NCBI RefSeq assembly: GCF_014270065.1
Contig: NZ_JACNME010000012.1
Span: 62,001-126,000, forward strand
Direction of reading: 5' to 3'
Source: Quadrisphaera sp. RL12-1S
GTDB taxonomy: Bacteria; Actinomycetota; Actinomycetes; Actinomycetales; Quadrisphaeraceae
Length of the DNA: 64,000 bases
Part shown: in pieces, positions 56,831-64,000 of the stretch
How the letters are laid out: every line of letters starts with the position of its first letter
Position numbering within the stretch: the first letter of the stretch is position 1
Translations under genes and position numbers: made by a program
Notes under the pieces: model-generated
Told to the model about the DNA's origin: nothing
The model's database searches: none
Seen by the model: only the letters and a program-made list of their open reading frames with translations

Positions 56831-58123
56831 GTGCCCACCGCCCACCAGGTCCCACGGCGAGCGCTCAGGTCGAGGAAGGTGCGTGTCACGGCGCTGGTCC
56901 TTGCGTGCGCCGGCTTGCTGGCGGCCTGCGCCGGAGCCGAACCCGGCCCGCAGCCGCAGGAGTCAGCGAGCGGCGGCGGTGGAGCTCAGAGCTGGGAGCA
57001 GGTGATGGAGGAGGCCCGAGGCCAGACGGTCGACCTGTGGATGTACGGCGGGGACCAGAAGGGCAACACCTACGTCGATGAGGTCCTCGCCCCGGCGGCG
57101 GCCGAGCTCGGGGTCACCCTGCGCCGGGTGCCTGTGGCCGACACCGCCGACGCGCTCAACCGCGTGCTGTCCGAGCTGCAGGCCGGGCGCCGCGACAGCG
57201 GGAGCGTGGACCTGGTCTGGGTCAACGGGGAGAACTTCCGCAGCGGCCAGCAGGCCGGTGCCTGGCTGTGCGGGTGGACCAGCCAGCTGCCGAACATGCG
57301 CTACACCGACCCAGCCGACCCGCTGCTGAGCAGCGACTTCGGAACACCGGTCCAGGGATGTGAGGCGCCGTGGCACAAGGCCCAGTTCGTCCTGGCCTAC
57401 GACTCCGCTGATGTGACCGACCCGCCCAGGTCGGTGGAGGAGCTGTTCGCCTGGGCCAGGCAGCACCCGGGCAGGTTCACCTACCCCGCGCCCCCCGACT
57501 TCACCGGCTCGGCCTTCCTGCGGCAGGCGCTGTACGCCAGCGCCGGGGGCCAGGGCGAGGTTCCGGCCGACTACGACGAGGCCGCCTTCAACGAGCTCAC
57601 CCCCGCGCTGTACCAGCAGCTGCTCGACGTGGCGCCCAGTCTGTGGCGCTCTGGCCAGACCTACCCGCGTGACCTGGCCCAGCTGGAGGACCTGTACGCC
57701 TCCGACCAGGTCGACATCACCATGACCTACGGCCCGGCCACCCTGGAGGACGCCGTCGCGCGGGGCGTCTTCCCCGCATCGACCCGAGTCCTGGGCCTCG
57801 AAGGGGGCACCCTCGGCAACGCCAGCTTCCTGGCGGTCCCGGTCAACGCCGGTGACCGGGCCGCCGCCCAGGTGGTCGCCGACCTGGCGCTGTCGCCACA
57901 GCAGCAGCTGGCCAAGGCACGCCCAGAGGTGTGGGGCCAGTACACCGTCCTGGACCAGGACCGGCTGCCCGAACAGGTCCGCCAGGACTTCGCCGCCCTG
58001 CCGACCTCCCAGGTGGTGCCATCCTTCGCCGAGCTCTCCCGGGGGGCGCTGCCGGAGCTGGGTGCCGGGTGGGTCGCCCCGCTGGAGGACGGGTGGCGCA
58101 CCACGGTCCTGCCCGGGCGATGA
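56831..58123 (+). CDS. YnjB-like ABC transporter substrate-binding lipoprotein
   Basis: A 430-aa exported lipoprotein. The basic start VPRRALRSRKVR precedes a hydrophobic stretch and the lipobox LLAAC (Cys33). The mature part carries the YnjB hallmark SVDLVWVNGENFRSGQQAG, then LPNMRY and PAPPDFTGSAFLRQAL. It belongs to a thiamine/spermidine-like periplasmic-binding superfamily but is a distinct branch with unknown ligand. AGGAGG at 56817-56822 lies 8 nt before GTG 56831. It leads a four-gene ABC operon with ATGA/GTGA overlaps. Confidence 0.87.
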   Translation: MPTAHQVPRRALRSRKVRVTALVLACAGLLAACAGAEPGPQPQESASGGGGAQSWEQVMEEARGQTVDLWMYGGDQKGNTYVDEVLAPAAAELGVTLRRVPVADTADALNRVLSELQAGRRDSGSVDLVWVNGENFRSGQQAGAWLCGWTSQLPNMRYTDPADPLLSSDFGTPVQGCEAPWHKAQFVLAYDSADVTDPPRSVEELFAWARQHPGRFTYPAPPDFTGSAFLRQALYASAGGQGEVPADYDEAAFNELTPALYQQLLDVAPSLWRSGQTYPRDLAQLEDLYASDQVDITMTYGPATLEDAVARGVFPASTRVLGLEGGTLGNASFLAVPVNAGDRAAAQVVADLALSPQQQLAKARPEVWGQYTVLDQDRLPEQVRQDFAALPTSQVVPSFAELSRGALPELGAGWVAPLEDGWRTTVLPGR

Positions 58124-58989
58124 GCCGCACCCGCTCCCGCGGGCGGGCCGGGCTGCTGGTGCTGCCCGCGGTGGTCCCCACGGTGGCGGTCCTGGGGGCC
58201 GGCACCGGCGTGGCCCTGCTGCAGAGCACCGGGCTGATGCCCCTGGTCGGGGCGCCGGAGGCGACGACGGCGACGTACCGGATGCTGGCCGGGGATCGTG
58301 CCTTGCGAGACGGACTGGTCATCTCCCTGGGCGTGGCCACGGCCAGCACGGTGCTGGCGGTGGTCATCGGGGTGGGCGTGGCACTGCTGGTGCGCACCAC
58401 GCGCGCCGGCGGACGCCTGCTGCACCTGGCGGCAGCAGCGACGGTGCCGGTACCCCACCTCATCGGCGCTGCCGCGGTGGGACTGCTGCTGGCCGACTCG
58501 GGCTTGCTGGCCAGGGTCCTGGGCCTCGGGCCGGACTCCTTCCCGCCCCTGGTCGCAGGACCGTGGTGGGTGGCAGTGGTGGCGGAGTACGCCTGGAAGG
58601 AGTCGGCCTTCGTCGCGCTCGTGGTGCTGGCCGCGGTCGCTGTCCACGAGCGGGAGCTGGACGAGGCTGCGGCAGTTCTGGGTGCTGGACCCTGGCAGCG
58701 GCTGCGGCGGGTCTTCCTGCCGCTGGCCGCTCCCGCCGCGACTGCGGCCGGGGGCATCGTGTTCGCCTACGTGGTGGGTTCCTACGAAGTGGCGTGGCTG
58801 CTGGGGCGCACCTACCCCGAGCCCTTGCCGGTGCTGGCCTACCGGCTGTACAGCGACGTCGACCTGGCGAGCCGCCAGGAGGCGATGGCGGTCGCGCTGA
58901 TGACCACGGCCCTGTCGGTCACCGCGCTCGTGGTGACCGCGGCGCTGCTGCGCCGCAGCGCCGCAGTGCGCTCCGGGGACCTGGTGTGA
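58120..58989 (+). CDS. ABC transporter permease, first (YnjC N-half-like)
   Basis: A 289-aa BPD permease with about six helices. The ATPase-contact EAA loop is ERELDEAAAVLGAGPWQRLRRVFLPLAAPA. Together with the next gene it makes the two-permease set that in E. coli is one long protein, YnjC. ATG 58120 overlaps the lipoprotein stop by 4 bp (ATGA). The second gene overlaps its end the same way (GTGA). Confidence 0.87.
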   Translation: MSRTRSRGRAGLLVLPAVVPTVAVLGAGTGVALLQSTGLMPLVGAPEATTATYRMLAGDRALRDGLVISLGVATASTVLAVVIGVGVALLVRTTRAGGRLLHLAAAATVPVPHLIGAAAVGLLLADSGLLARVLGLGPDSFPPLVAGPWWVAVVAEYAWKESAFVALVVLAAVAVHERELDEAAAVLGAGPWQRLRRVFLPLAAPAATAAGGIVFAYVVGSYEVAWLLGRTYPEPLPVLAYRLYSDVDLASRQEAMAVALMTTALSVTALVVTAALLRRSAAVRSGDLV

Positions 58990-59801
58990 GCGCGCCCGCC
59001 GGCACGCGGGTCGAGCCGACCGGTCGCCGGGTCCTGCGGGACTCGGCCACCGCTGCGGCCGCGATCGCGCTGGTGGTCCCGCTGCTGGCTCTGGCGCTGT
59101 GGGCGGTGGCTGCTCGCTGGCCCTTCCCGGAGGTGCTGCCCACCACCTGGGGGCTGGCGGGGTGGCGAGAGGTCCTGGCCCAGGGGGCCCTGCCCGCCGC
59201 GGGACGCTCGACGGTGCTGGCTCTGGGGGTGGCGCTGCTGGCCACCCCCGCGGGGGCCCTGGCCGGTCGTGCCCTGGCCGGGCGTCAGGTGCCGCTGGCC
59301 CGTCTGGTCGAGGGCGTGCTGATCGCCCCGGTGGCCGTGCCACCCTTCGCCGTGGTGATGGGGCTGAACATCGTGGCGCTGCGGGTGGGCCTGCCCGCCA
59401 CCGCGGCGTTGGTGGTGGTGCTCGTGGTGGCCGCCCTGCCCTACACGACCTGGGTCATGCGCTCGGCCTACGCCGGGTACGACCGCGGCTATGAGGACGC
59501 CGCCCGAAGCCTGGGGGCCGGCCCCGGCCAGGTGCTGTGGCGGGTGCACCTGCCGCTGATCGCTCCGGCGCTGGCCGCCGCCGCGTTCCTGGCGTTCCTG
59601 GTGGGGTGGAGCGACTACGTGGTGACCCTGGTGGTGGGTGGTGGCCAGCTGGTCACCCTCCCGCTGCTGGTGGCTTCCTTGTCCGCCGCCAGCGGCAACG
59701 ACGCCGCCGTGGCTGCTGCGTCACTGGCCGCTGTCGCGCCGCCGCTGGTCCTGCTGGTCATGACCGGGCTGCTCGCCCGTGGGCGAGGGGGTGAGCGGTG
59801 A
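58986..59801 (+). CDS. ABC transporter permease, second (YnjC C-half-like)
   Basis: A 271-aa BPD permease with six helices. The EAA loop is YDRGYEDAARSLGAGPGQVLWRVHLPLIAPAL. WSDYVVTLVVGGGQLVTLPLLV near the end is typical of spermidine/thiamine/iron-type importers. GTG 58986 overlaps the first permease by 4 bp and its stop overlaps the ATPase start by 4 bp, so all four ABC genes are translationally coupled. Confidence 0.87.
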   Translation: MSAPAGTRVEPTGRRVLRDSATAAAAIALVVPLLALALWAVAARWPFPEVLPTTWGLAGWREVLAQGALPAAGRSTVLALGVALLATPAGALAGRALAGRQVPLARLVEGVLIAPVAVPPFAVVMGLNIVALRVGLPATAALVVVLVVAALPYTTWVMRSAYAGYDRGYEDAARSLGAGPGQVLWRVHLPLIAPALAAAAFLAFLVGWSDYVVTLVVGGGQLVTLPLLVASLSAASGNDAAVAAASLAAVAPPLVLLVMTGLLARGRGGER

Positions 59802-60916
59802 GCGCGGCGTGTGGACCGGTGCGAGGGCACCTGCGTCTGGAGGGACTGCGCCGCGCCTTCCCCGGCGGGCAGGCTCCCGTGCTGGACGGTCTCGACCTGG
59901 ACGTGCCCGCCACGGGGTCCGTGGCACTGCTGGGGCCCTCCGGCAGCGGCAAGAGCACCACGTTGCGCCTGGTCGCGGGACTGGACACCCCTGATGCTGG
60001 GCGGGTGGTCCTCGATGGTCGTGACCTGACCCGGGTGGCCCCTGAGCAGCGGCGGATGGCCATGGTCTTCCAGCGGCCGCGCCTGTTCCCCCACCTGGAC
60101 GTGCGTGACAACGTCGCCTTCCCCCTGCAGGTCGCCGGCGCGCCCCGGCGCCGGGCCCGCACGGATGCTGAGCGGTTCTTGGACCTGGTGGGTGCCGGTG
60201 AGCTCCTGCGGCGCCGGCCGCGCTCCCTGAGCGGTGGCCAGGAGCAGAGAGTCGCTCTGGCGCGCAGCCTGGCGGCCCGGCCGCAGGTGATGCTGCTGGA
60301 CGAGGCGTTCAGCGCCCTGGACCCCTCGGTGCGCTCGGAGATGCATGAGCTGCTCAGCGAGCTGCGCGCCACCGTCGAGACGACGCTGCTGCTGGTCACC
60401 CACGACAGGCACGAAGCGGCTGCCGTGGCTGACACCGTCGCGGTGCTGCTGGAGGGGCGCCTGGCCCAGCACGGGCCCATCCAGGAGCTGCACACCAGGC
60501 CCGCGACGCTGGCGGTCAGCCGCTTCCTGGGAGGGCTGAACGAGGTCAGCGGTCACGTGGACCGCGGCGCCCACGTCTCCGAGCTCGGCCAGCTCGCTCT
60601 CCCAACGGGCGCTACCAGAGCTGTCTCAGCCGGTGCTGCCGTGCTGCTGGTGCGCCAGGAGGCGGTGCGGCTGGTGGCGCTCGACGACCCCACCGCCGAC
60701 GCCTTCGGCAGCGTCACGGGCATCAGGTCCCGCGGGGCGCGTGCACTGGTGGAGGTGGCCACCGCTGCCGGACCGCTGCACGCCGAGCTCCCACCAGGAC
60801 AGCACCCGCGTCTTCGACAGCAGGTGGGCCTGGTGCTGCCGGTCGACCAGCGCTGGGTGGTGCCGGCCGCGGCCGATGGCACTCCCGCGCTGCCGGACGT
60901 CGCCGAGCGGGTCTGA
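59798..60916 (+). CDS. ABC transporter ATP-binding protein (YnjD-like)
   Basis: A 372-aa ATPase. Walker A LLGPSGSGKSTTLRL, Q-loop VFQRPRLFPHL, signature LSGGQEQRVALARS, Walker B VMLLDEAFSALD and H-loop LLVTHDRHEA are intact. The C-terminal 130 residues form a TOBE-like regulatory domain, which E. coli YnjD (about 217 aa) lacks. It drives import with the two permeases. The operon ends 11 bp before the stop of the convergent flavoprotein gene, with no terminator visible. Confidence 0.9.
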   Translation: MSAACGPVRGHLRLEGLRRAFPGGQAPVLDGLDLDVPATGSVALLGPSGSGKSTTLRLVAGLDTPDAGRVVLDGRDLTRVAPEQRRMAMVFQRPRLFPHLDVRDNVAFPLQVAGAPRRRARTDAERFLDLVGAGELLRRRPRSLSGGQEQRVALARSLAARPQVMLLDEAFSALDPSVRSEMHELLSELRATVETTLLLVTHDRHEAAAVADTVAVLLEGRLAQHGPIQELHTRPATLAVSRFLGGLNEVSGHVDRGAHVSELGQLALPTGATRAVSAGAAVLLVRQEAVRLVALDDPTADAFGSVTGIRSRGARALVEVATAAGPLHAELPPGQHPRLRQQVGLVLPVDQRWVVPAAADGTPALPDVAERV

Positions 60917-60927
60917 GGTCTCGGCTC

Positions 60928-62502
60928 TCAGCCCGCCAGGGGGGAGTCCAGCCACCGTCGCCGCGCCGCCAGCAGCAGCCGGGTGGCACGTGCCAGGGGC
61001 CCCTCGCCCAGGGACTGCCTGACATCACTCACCGCGGCGTTCCAGACGCCGTCGCTGAAGGTCGGATAGGCGTGGGTGGCAGCTGCGAGGTCACGCGTGC
61101 GCAGGCCCTGGCTCAGCGCCAGCACCACCTCCCCCAGGCTCTCCCCGGCCCTGGGCCCGACGATCGTCGCGCCGACGATGCGGGACCTGCGGTCGAGCAC
61201 CAACCGGGTGAAGCCCTCGCGGCGGTCCTCGGTGACGGCACGGTCGAGGTGAGCGTGCTCGACCGTGACCGTGCGCAGGCCCTCCGGCAGGTGCGGACCG
61301 CTGGGGACCCCGACCGCGGCGACCTCGGGGTCGGTGAAGGTGACCCGAGGCACGATGCCGTCGGTGCGTCGGCGCAGGCCCAGCACGGCGTTCGTCGCTG
61401 CCAGCGAACCGTGCACACCGGCCAGGTGGGTGAACGGCGGGTGCCCGGTGACGTCACCAGCGGCCCAGACACGAGGGTTGCTGGTGCGCAGGTGCCCATC
61501 GACGCGCACGTGCCCGCGCTCGTCGAGGTCCACCGCGGCGTGCTGCAGCCCCAGGCCAGCGGTGCGCGCAGAACGCCCCAGGGCCACCAGCAACCGGTCA
61601 TAGGGCAGACGGGTCCCGTCATCCAGGACCACGCCTCCGCTGCCGTCGCCGCTGGGCTCGACGGCGCTGGCACGGGTCTGGGTGCGGACGTGGACGCCGT
61701 CGCGTTCCAGCGCGGCGCGGACCACGGCCGAGGCGTCGGGGTCCTCGCGTGCCAGGAGGTGCTCACCGGAGTGGAGCAGGGTGACCTGCACGCCCAGGCG
61801 AGCCAGGGCCTGCCCGAGCTCGCAGCCGATGGGGCCGCCACCCAGCACCACCAGACGCCGTGGCAGCTTCGGCATCGCCTCCAGGTGCGACCACAGGTCC
61901 TCACTGGTCAACGCGCCGGCGCTGGCAAGGCCAGGCAGGTCAGGGACGGTGGGGGCTGACCCGGTCGCGATCAGCGCCTGGCGGAAGGTCAGGGCTCGTC
62001 CGTCCACCGAGGCGGTCCGCTCACCTGTGAACACCGCCCGCCCGGCCATCACCTGGGCGCCGGTCTCACGGATGGAGTCGGGGGAGTCCTGCGGCTCGAT
62101 CGTCTCGATGGCGCTGCGCCAGTGCTGGGCCAGGCGGGGCAGGTCGACCTCAGCCGCGGCCCCGGCCACCCCGAGGTGCTCGTGGCGGTCCACCTCCGCG
62201 GCGCGGGCCGCGGCCGCGACCAGCGACTTCGAGGGCACGCAGCCGGTCCACAGGCAGTCCCCGCCCGTGCGGTGGCGCTCCACGAGCACCACCCGTGCTC
62301 CGAAGCGGGCAGCGGTCTTGGCGGCGACCAGGCCTGCGGTGCCGCCACCGACCACGAGCAGGTCCCACGGGTCCTGCCCATCGGCGGTGGCCGTGGTGGC
62401 TGCGGTGGCCGGTGTGGTCGAGGTCGTTGACGAAGGTGGGGTCGAGGGCGCCTGTGCAGGGTCAGCGGGGGTGGCTGTCGTGGACGTCGTGGTGGGGGTC
62501 AC
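60928..62502 (-). CDS. MerA-like class I pyridine nucleotide-disulfide oxidoreductase
   Basis: A 524-aa flavoprotein. A Thr/Pro/Ala-rich tail of about 44 residues comes first. Then FAD motif LLVVGGGTAGLVAAKTA, the redox-active disulfide GGDCLWTGCVPSK (C83, C88), NAD(P) motif VVLGGGPIGCELGQALA, the FAD motif VWAAGDVTG and the active-site HAYPTFSD. There is no N-terminal HMA domain and no C-terminal Cys pair, so it is not a classic mercuric reductase. It probably reduces a thiol/disulfide partner, perhaps the AhpD-like protein of the same operon. GTG 62502 has AGGAGG 6 nt upstream and overlaps the anti-sigma stop by 4 bp. Confidence 0.87.
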   Translation of the reverse strand: MTPTTTSTTATPADPAQAPSTPPSSTTSTTPATAATTATADGQDPWDLLVVGGGTAGLVAAKTAARFGARVVLVERHRTGGDCLWTGCVPSKSLVAAAARAAEVDRHEHLGVAGAAAEVDLPRLAQHWRSAIETIEPQDSPDSIRETGAQVMAGRAVFTGERTASVDGRALTFRQALIATGSAPTVPDLPGLASAGALTSEDLWSHLEAMPKLPRRLVVLGGGPIGCELGQALARLGVQVTLLHSGEHLLAREDPDASAVVRAALERDGVHVRTQTRASAVEPSGDGSGGVVLDDGTRLPYDRLLVALGRSARTAGLGLQHAAVDLDERGHVRVDGHLRTSNPRVWAAGDVTGHPPFTHLAGVHGSLAATNAVLGLRRRTDGIVPRVTFTDPEVAAVGVPSGPHLPEGLRTVTVEHAHLDRAVTEDRREGFTRLVLDRRSRIVGATIVGPRAGESLGEVVLALSQGLRTRDLAAATHAYPTFSDGVWNAAVSDVRQSLGEGPLARATRLLLAARRRWLDSPLAG

Positions 62503-62777
62503 CGGTGCTCCTCCTGGGTCAGGCGTTCGAGAAGGGCGGCCATCCGTCGTACGACGGCGGGGTCTGGCGCCTGGCGCTCGGACCACCCGCGCAGCGCGCG
62601 CTTCACCAGGCGGCTCTCCTGAGCGGCCTGCTGGCAGCGGCGGCACACAGCCAGGTGCTGCTCCAGGCGTCGCGCCTGCGGCGCCGGCAACGGCGCTGCG
62701 GGATCTGCATCCAGATAGCGCTGCAGGCGGCGGGCGGACCAGTGGCAGGTCAGCATGGTGCGTACGGCTGAGATCAC
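62499..62777 (-). CDS. Zinc-binding anti-sigma factor (ZAS), RsrA-like
   Basis: A 92-aa protein with the full ZAS pattern: C11, then H41-x3-C45-x2-C48 (QHLAVCRRC). RsrA of Streptomyces has the same spacing (Cys, then His-x3-Cys-x2-Cys) and releases SigR when its cysteines form a disulfide. Length and helical tail also fit. GTG 62777 overlaps the sigma stop by 4 bp, the normal sigma/anti-sigma pairing. It should hold the ECF sigma factor inactive under reducing conditions; redox control is inferred from the cysteines. Confidence 0.82.
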   Translation of the reverse strand: MISAVRTMLTCHWSARRLQRYLDADPAAPLPAPQARRLEQHLAVCRRCQQAAQESRLVKRALRGWSERQAPDPAVVRRMAALLERLTQEEHR

Positions 62778-63445
62778 GGCGTGCTCCTCGAGCGGTCCAG
62801 CGTCGGGCGCAGCTGGTGGCGCAGCCGTGCCCGGGCTCGGCTGAGCCGGGACATGACCGTGCCGACCGGGACGCCGATGACCTGCGCGGCCTCGGTGTAG
62901 CTGAGCTGGTCGACGTCCACCAGCAGCAGCACCTGCCGAAAGCGCGGGTCCAGTGAGGCCACCGCCACCTCCAGCTCCTCTTCCAAGACCATGGCCAGGA
63001 CGTCATCCTCGGCGCTGTCGGGGCTGACTGCCCCGAACGCCGGGCGAGCCCCGTCGAGCTCCCTGACGTCCTCCACGACGTCGGGCCGGCGCCTGCGGTG
63101 CATGTTGAGGTGGGTGTGGCGCAGGATCGTGAGCAGCCAGGCCCGCGGGTGTCTCCCGTCGAAGCGGTCGACTGCTCTGTAGGCGCGCACCAGCGTCTCC
63201 TGCACGAGGTCTTCGGCGTCCACCGTCGAGCCCGTCACCGTCCGAGCCACCCTCAGCAGCACCGGGATCTCCGGCTCCACGTGCTGGGCGAAGACGGCTG
63301 ACCTGTCCAGGGAGGTGTCCCGTTGTCCAGGCACGTGTGAGGCATCCGCTGGCACCTGCTCATCCTTCCCGGTGCTGGACGTCGGCTGGCGCGTGGCGAT
63401 CCGTGGCCCCGGCGGGTGGGTGTCCCCGCCGGGGCGGGGGCTCAC
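62774..63445 (-). CDS. ECF-type RNA polymerase sigma factor
   Basis: A 223-aa sigma-70 family factor with region 2 (VARTVTGSTVDAEDLVQETLVRAYRAVDRFDGRHPRAWLLTILRHTHLN) and region 4 (SLDPRFRQVLLLVDVDQLSYTEAAQVIGVPVGTVMSRLSRARARLRH), joined by a short linker. There is no C-terminal SnoaL domain, so it is not ECF41. The first 45 residues are a disordered extension. GTG 63445 overlaps the AhpD-like stop (GTGA). It likely controls its own operon and perhaps the two facing operons. Confidence 0.9.
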   Translation of the reverse strand: MSPRPGGDTHPPGPRIATRQPTSSTGKDEQVPADASHVPGQRDTSLDRSAVFAQHVEPEIPVLLRVARTVTGSTVDAEDLVQETLVRAYRAVDRFDGRHPRAWLLTILRHTHLNMHRRRRPDVVEDVRELDGARPAFGAVSPDSAEDDVLAMVLEEELEVAVASLDPRFRQVLLLVDVDQLSYTEAAQVIGVPVGTVMSRLSRARARLRHQLRPTLDRSRSTP

Positions 63446-63984
63446 AGGCCAGGCGCCAGCGGCATGTCCAGGTCGGTCTGCACCAGGTGGTTGAAGTGGT
63501 TGGTGAAGAGGTTCAAGGCGATGTGGACCGAGACCTCGGTGAGCTCGACATCGCTCCAGCCGGCCTCCAGCGCCGCCTGCCAGGTGCGGTCATCGACGTT
63601 GCCCTTGGCTCCGGCGGACTCGCGCACGAGCGCCAGCAGCGCTTCGAGCTTGGGGTCGAAGTCGACCGCTCCGGTCCGGATGGCCACCGTCTGCTCCTGG
63701 GTGAACCCGGCCCGCACGGCGGAGACGGTGTGCGCAGACTGGCAGTACGTGCAGTCGTCGACGTTGCCCACGACCAGCGCGATGGCCTCGCGGGTGGCGG
63801 CGTCGAAGGTGCCCAGGTCGGTGATGACGCGCTGGAGGGCGACGTAGGACTGCAGCACCACCGGGGAGTGGGCCATCGCCCCGTGGATGTTCAGCACCGT
63901 GCCGAAACGGGCCTGCAGCCCCTTCAGCGCGTCGCGGCTGGCTTCGGGGGCGTCAGCAGGGGTGTGGACGGGCACTCGGGACAT
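63442..63984 (-). CDS. AhpD-like / carboxymuconolactone decarboxylase family protein (YnjA-like)
   Basis: A 180-aa all-helical protein. TREAIALVVGNVDDCTYCQSAHTVSAVRAGF gives the AhpD active site: Glu66, C78-x2-C81 and His85. Such proteins are peroxidases or thiol adaptors that take electrons from a disulfide reductase. GAGGAG lies 6 nt before ATG 63984. It heads the operon AhpD-like - ECF sigma - anti-sigma - MerA-like reductase; only 16 bp upstream are in the window, so the operon promoter is outside. E. coli YnjA is the context counterpart. Confidence 0.88.
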   Translation of the reverse strand: MSRVPVHTPADAPEASRDALKGLQARFGTVLNIHGAMAHSPVVLQSYVALQRVITDLGTFDAATREAIALVVGNVDDCTYCQSAHTVSAVRAGFTQEQTVAIRTGAVDFDPKLEALLALVRESAGAKGNVDDRTWQAALEAGWSDVELTEVSVHIALNLFTNHFNHLVQTDLDMPLAPGL

Positions 63985-64000
63985 GCGCAGCTCCTCGCGA

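Noticed and set aside
60928-62502. Mercuric reductase and a mer operon
   Set aside because: The protein lacks the C-terminal Cys pair and the HMA domain, and no merR, merT, merP or merB gene is present.
62774-63445. ECF41-type sigma because an AhpD-like gene is next to it
   Set aside because: There is no SnoaL-like C-terminal extension and a zinc anti-sigma gene is present, unlike ECF41.

Overview
The window is GC-rich bacterial chromosome (about three quarters G+C by eye) with dense, mostly GTG-started genes. It carries about 68 protein-coding loci, one tRNA and no rRNA, CRISPR array or complete insertion sequence. Frequent GTGA/ATGA stop-start overlaps, TAnnnT minus-10 boxes placed 6-7 nt before start codons (leaderless mRNAs), an RsrA-like zinc anti-sigma factor, a large LuxR-type regulator, HelD and several DUF families point to an actinobacterium. 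A Kineosporiales-like genus is my guess only.

Layout. 1-3.7 kb: the 5' end of a GlxA-type regulator divergent from a DJ-1/PfpI protein, then an MFS exporter, a DUF402 protein and a DUF952 protein. 3.9-12.5 kb: a surface-glycan block with an FkbM methyltransferase, a WcbI-type protein and six glycosyltransferases, mostly in two three-gene operons joined by 4-bp overlaps. 12.5-22.7 kb: an HD-GYP protein with a pentapeptide-repeat tail, tRNA-Leu(GAG), a LuxR ATPase-regulator with a broken Walker A, a tandem USP protein, HelD and small membrane proteins. 22.9-28.7 kb: a MarR/MFS efflux pair, a luciferase-like oxidoreductase, a two-component system whose kinase is frameshifted, and a YdjM-like membrane hydrolase.

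28.8-43 kb: a DEAD-box RNA helicase with a structured leader, a degenerate GGDEF protein, DedA, PEBP, YbaK, SRPBCC, PadR plus a HAAS-like membrane protein, an APH-like kinase, a TPR/Sel1 protein between two DUF6578-like paralogues, a GntP permease and a DUF418 protein. 43-53 kb: a membrane-anchored PEP-synthase/rifampicin-phosphotransferase-like protein behind an MFS transporter, chorismate mutase, MOSC, a DHA2 exporter, a sugar epimerase-like SDR and a TrmH-type RNA methyltransferase.

53.4-64 kb is the most distinctive part. Three operons face each other: DUF4396, a GHSH-type FAD oxidoreductase, a CDP-alcohol phosphatidyltransferase and a TVP38/VTT protein (minus strand); a YnjB-like lipoprotein, two permeases and an ATPase (plus strand); and an AhpD-like protein, an ECF sigma factor, a zinc anti-sigma factor and a MerA-like disulfide reductase (minus strand). 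From memory, this combines most parts of the uncharacterised E. coli ydjXYZ-ynjABCDEF locus with a redox-type sigma/anti-sigma switch. I propose it as one functional module: import of an unknown solute, membrane-lipid head-group chemistry and thiol redox enzymes under sigma-factor control.
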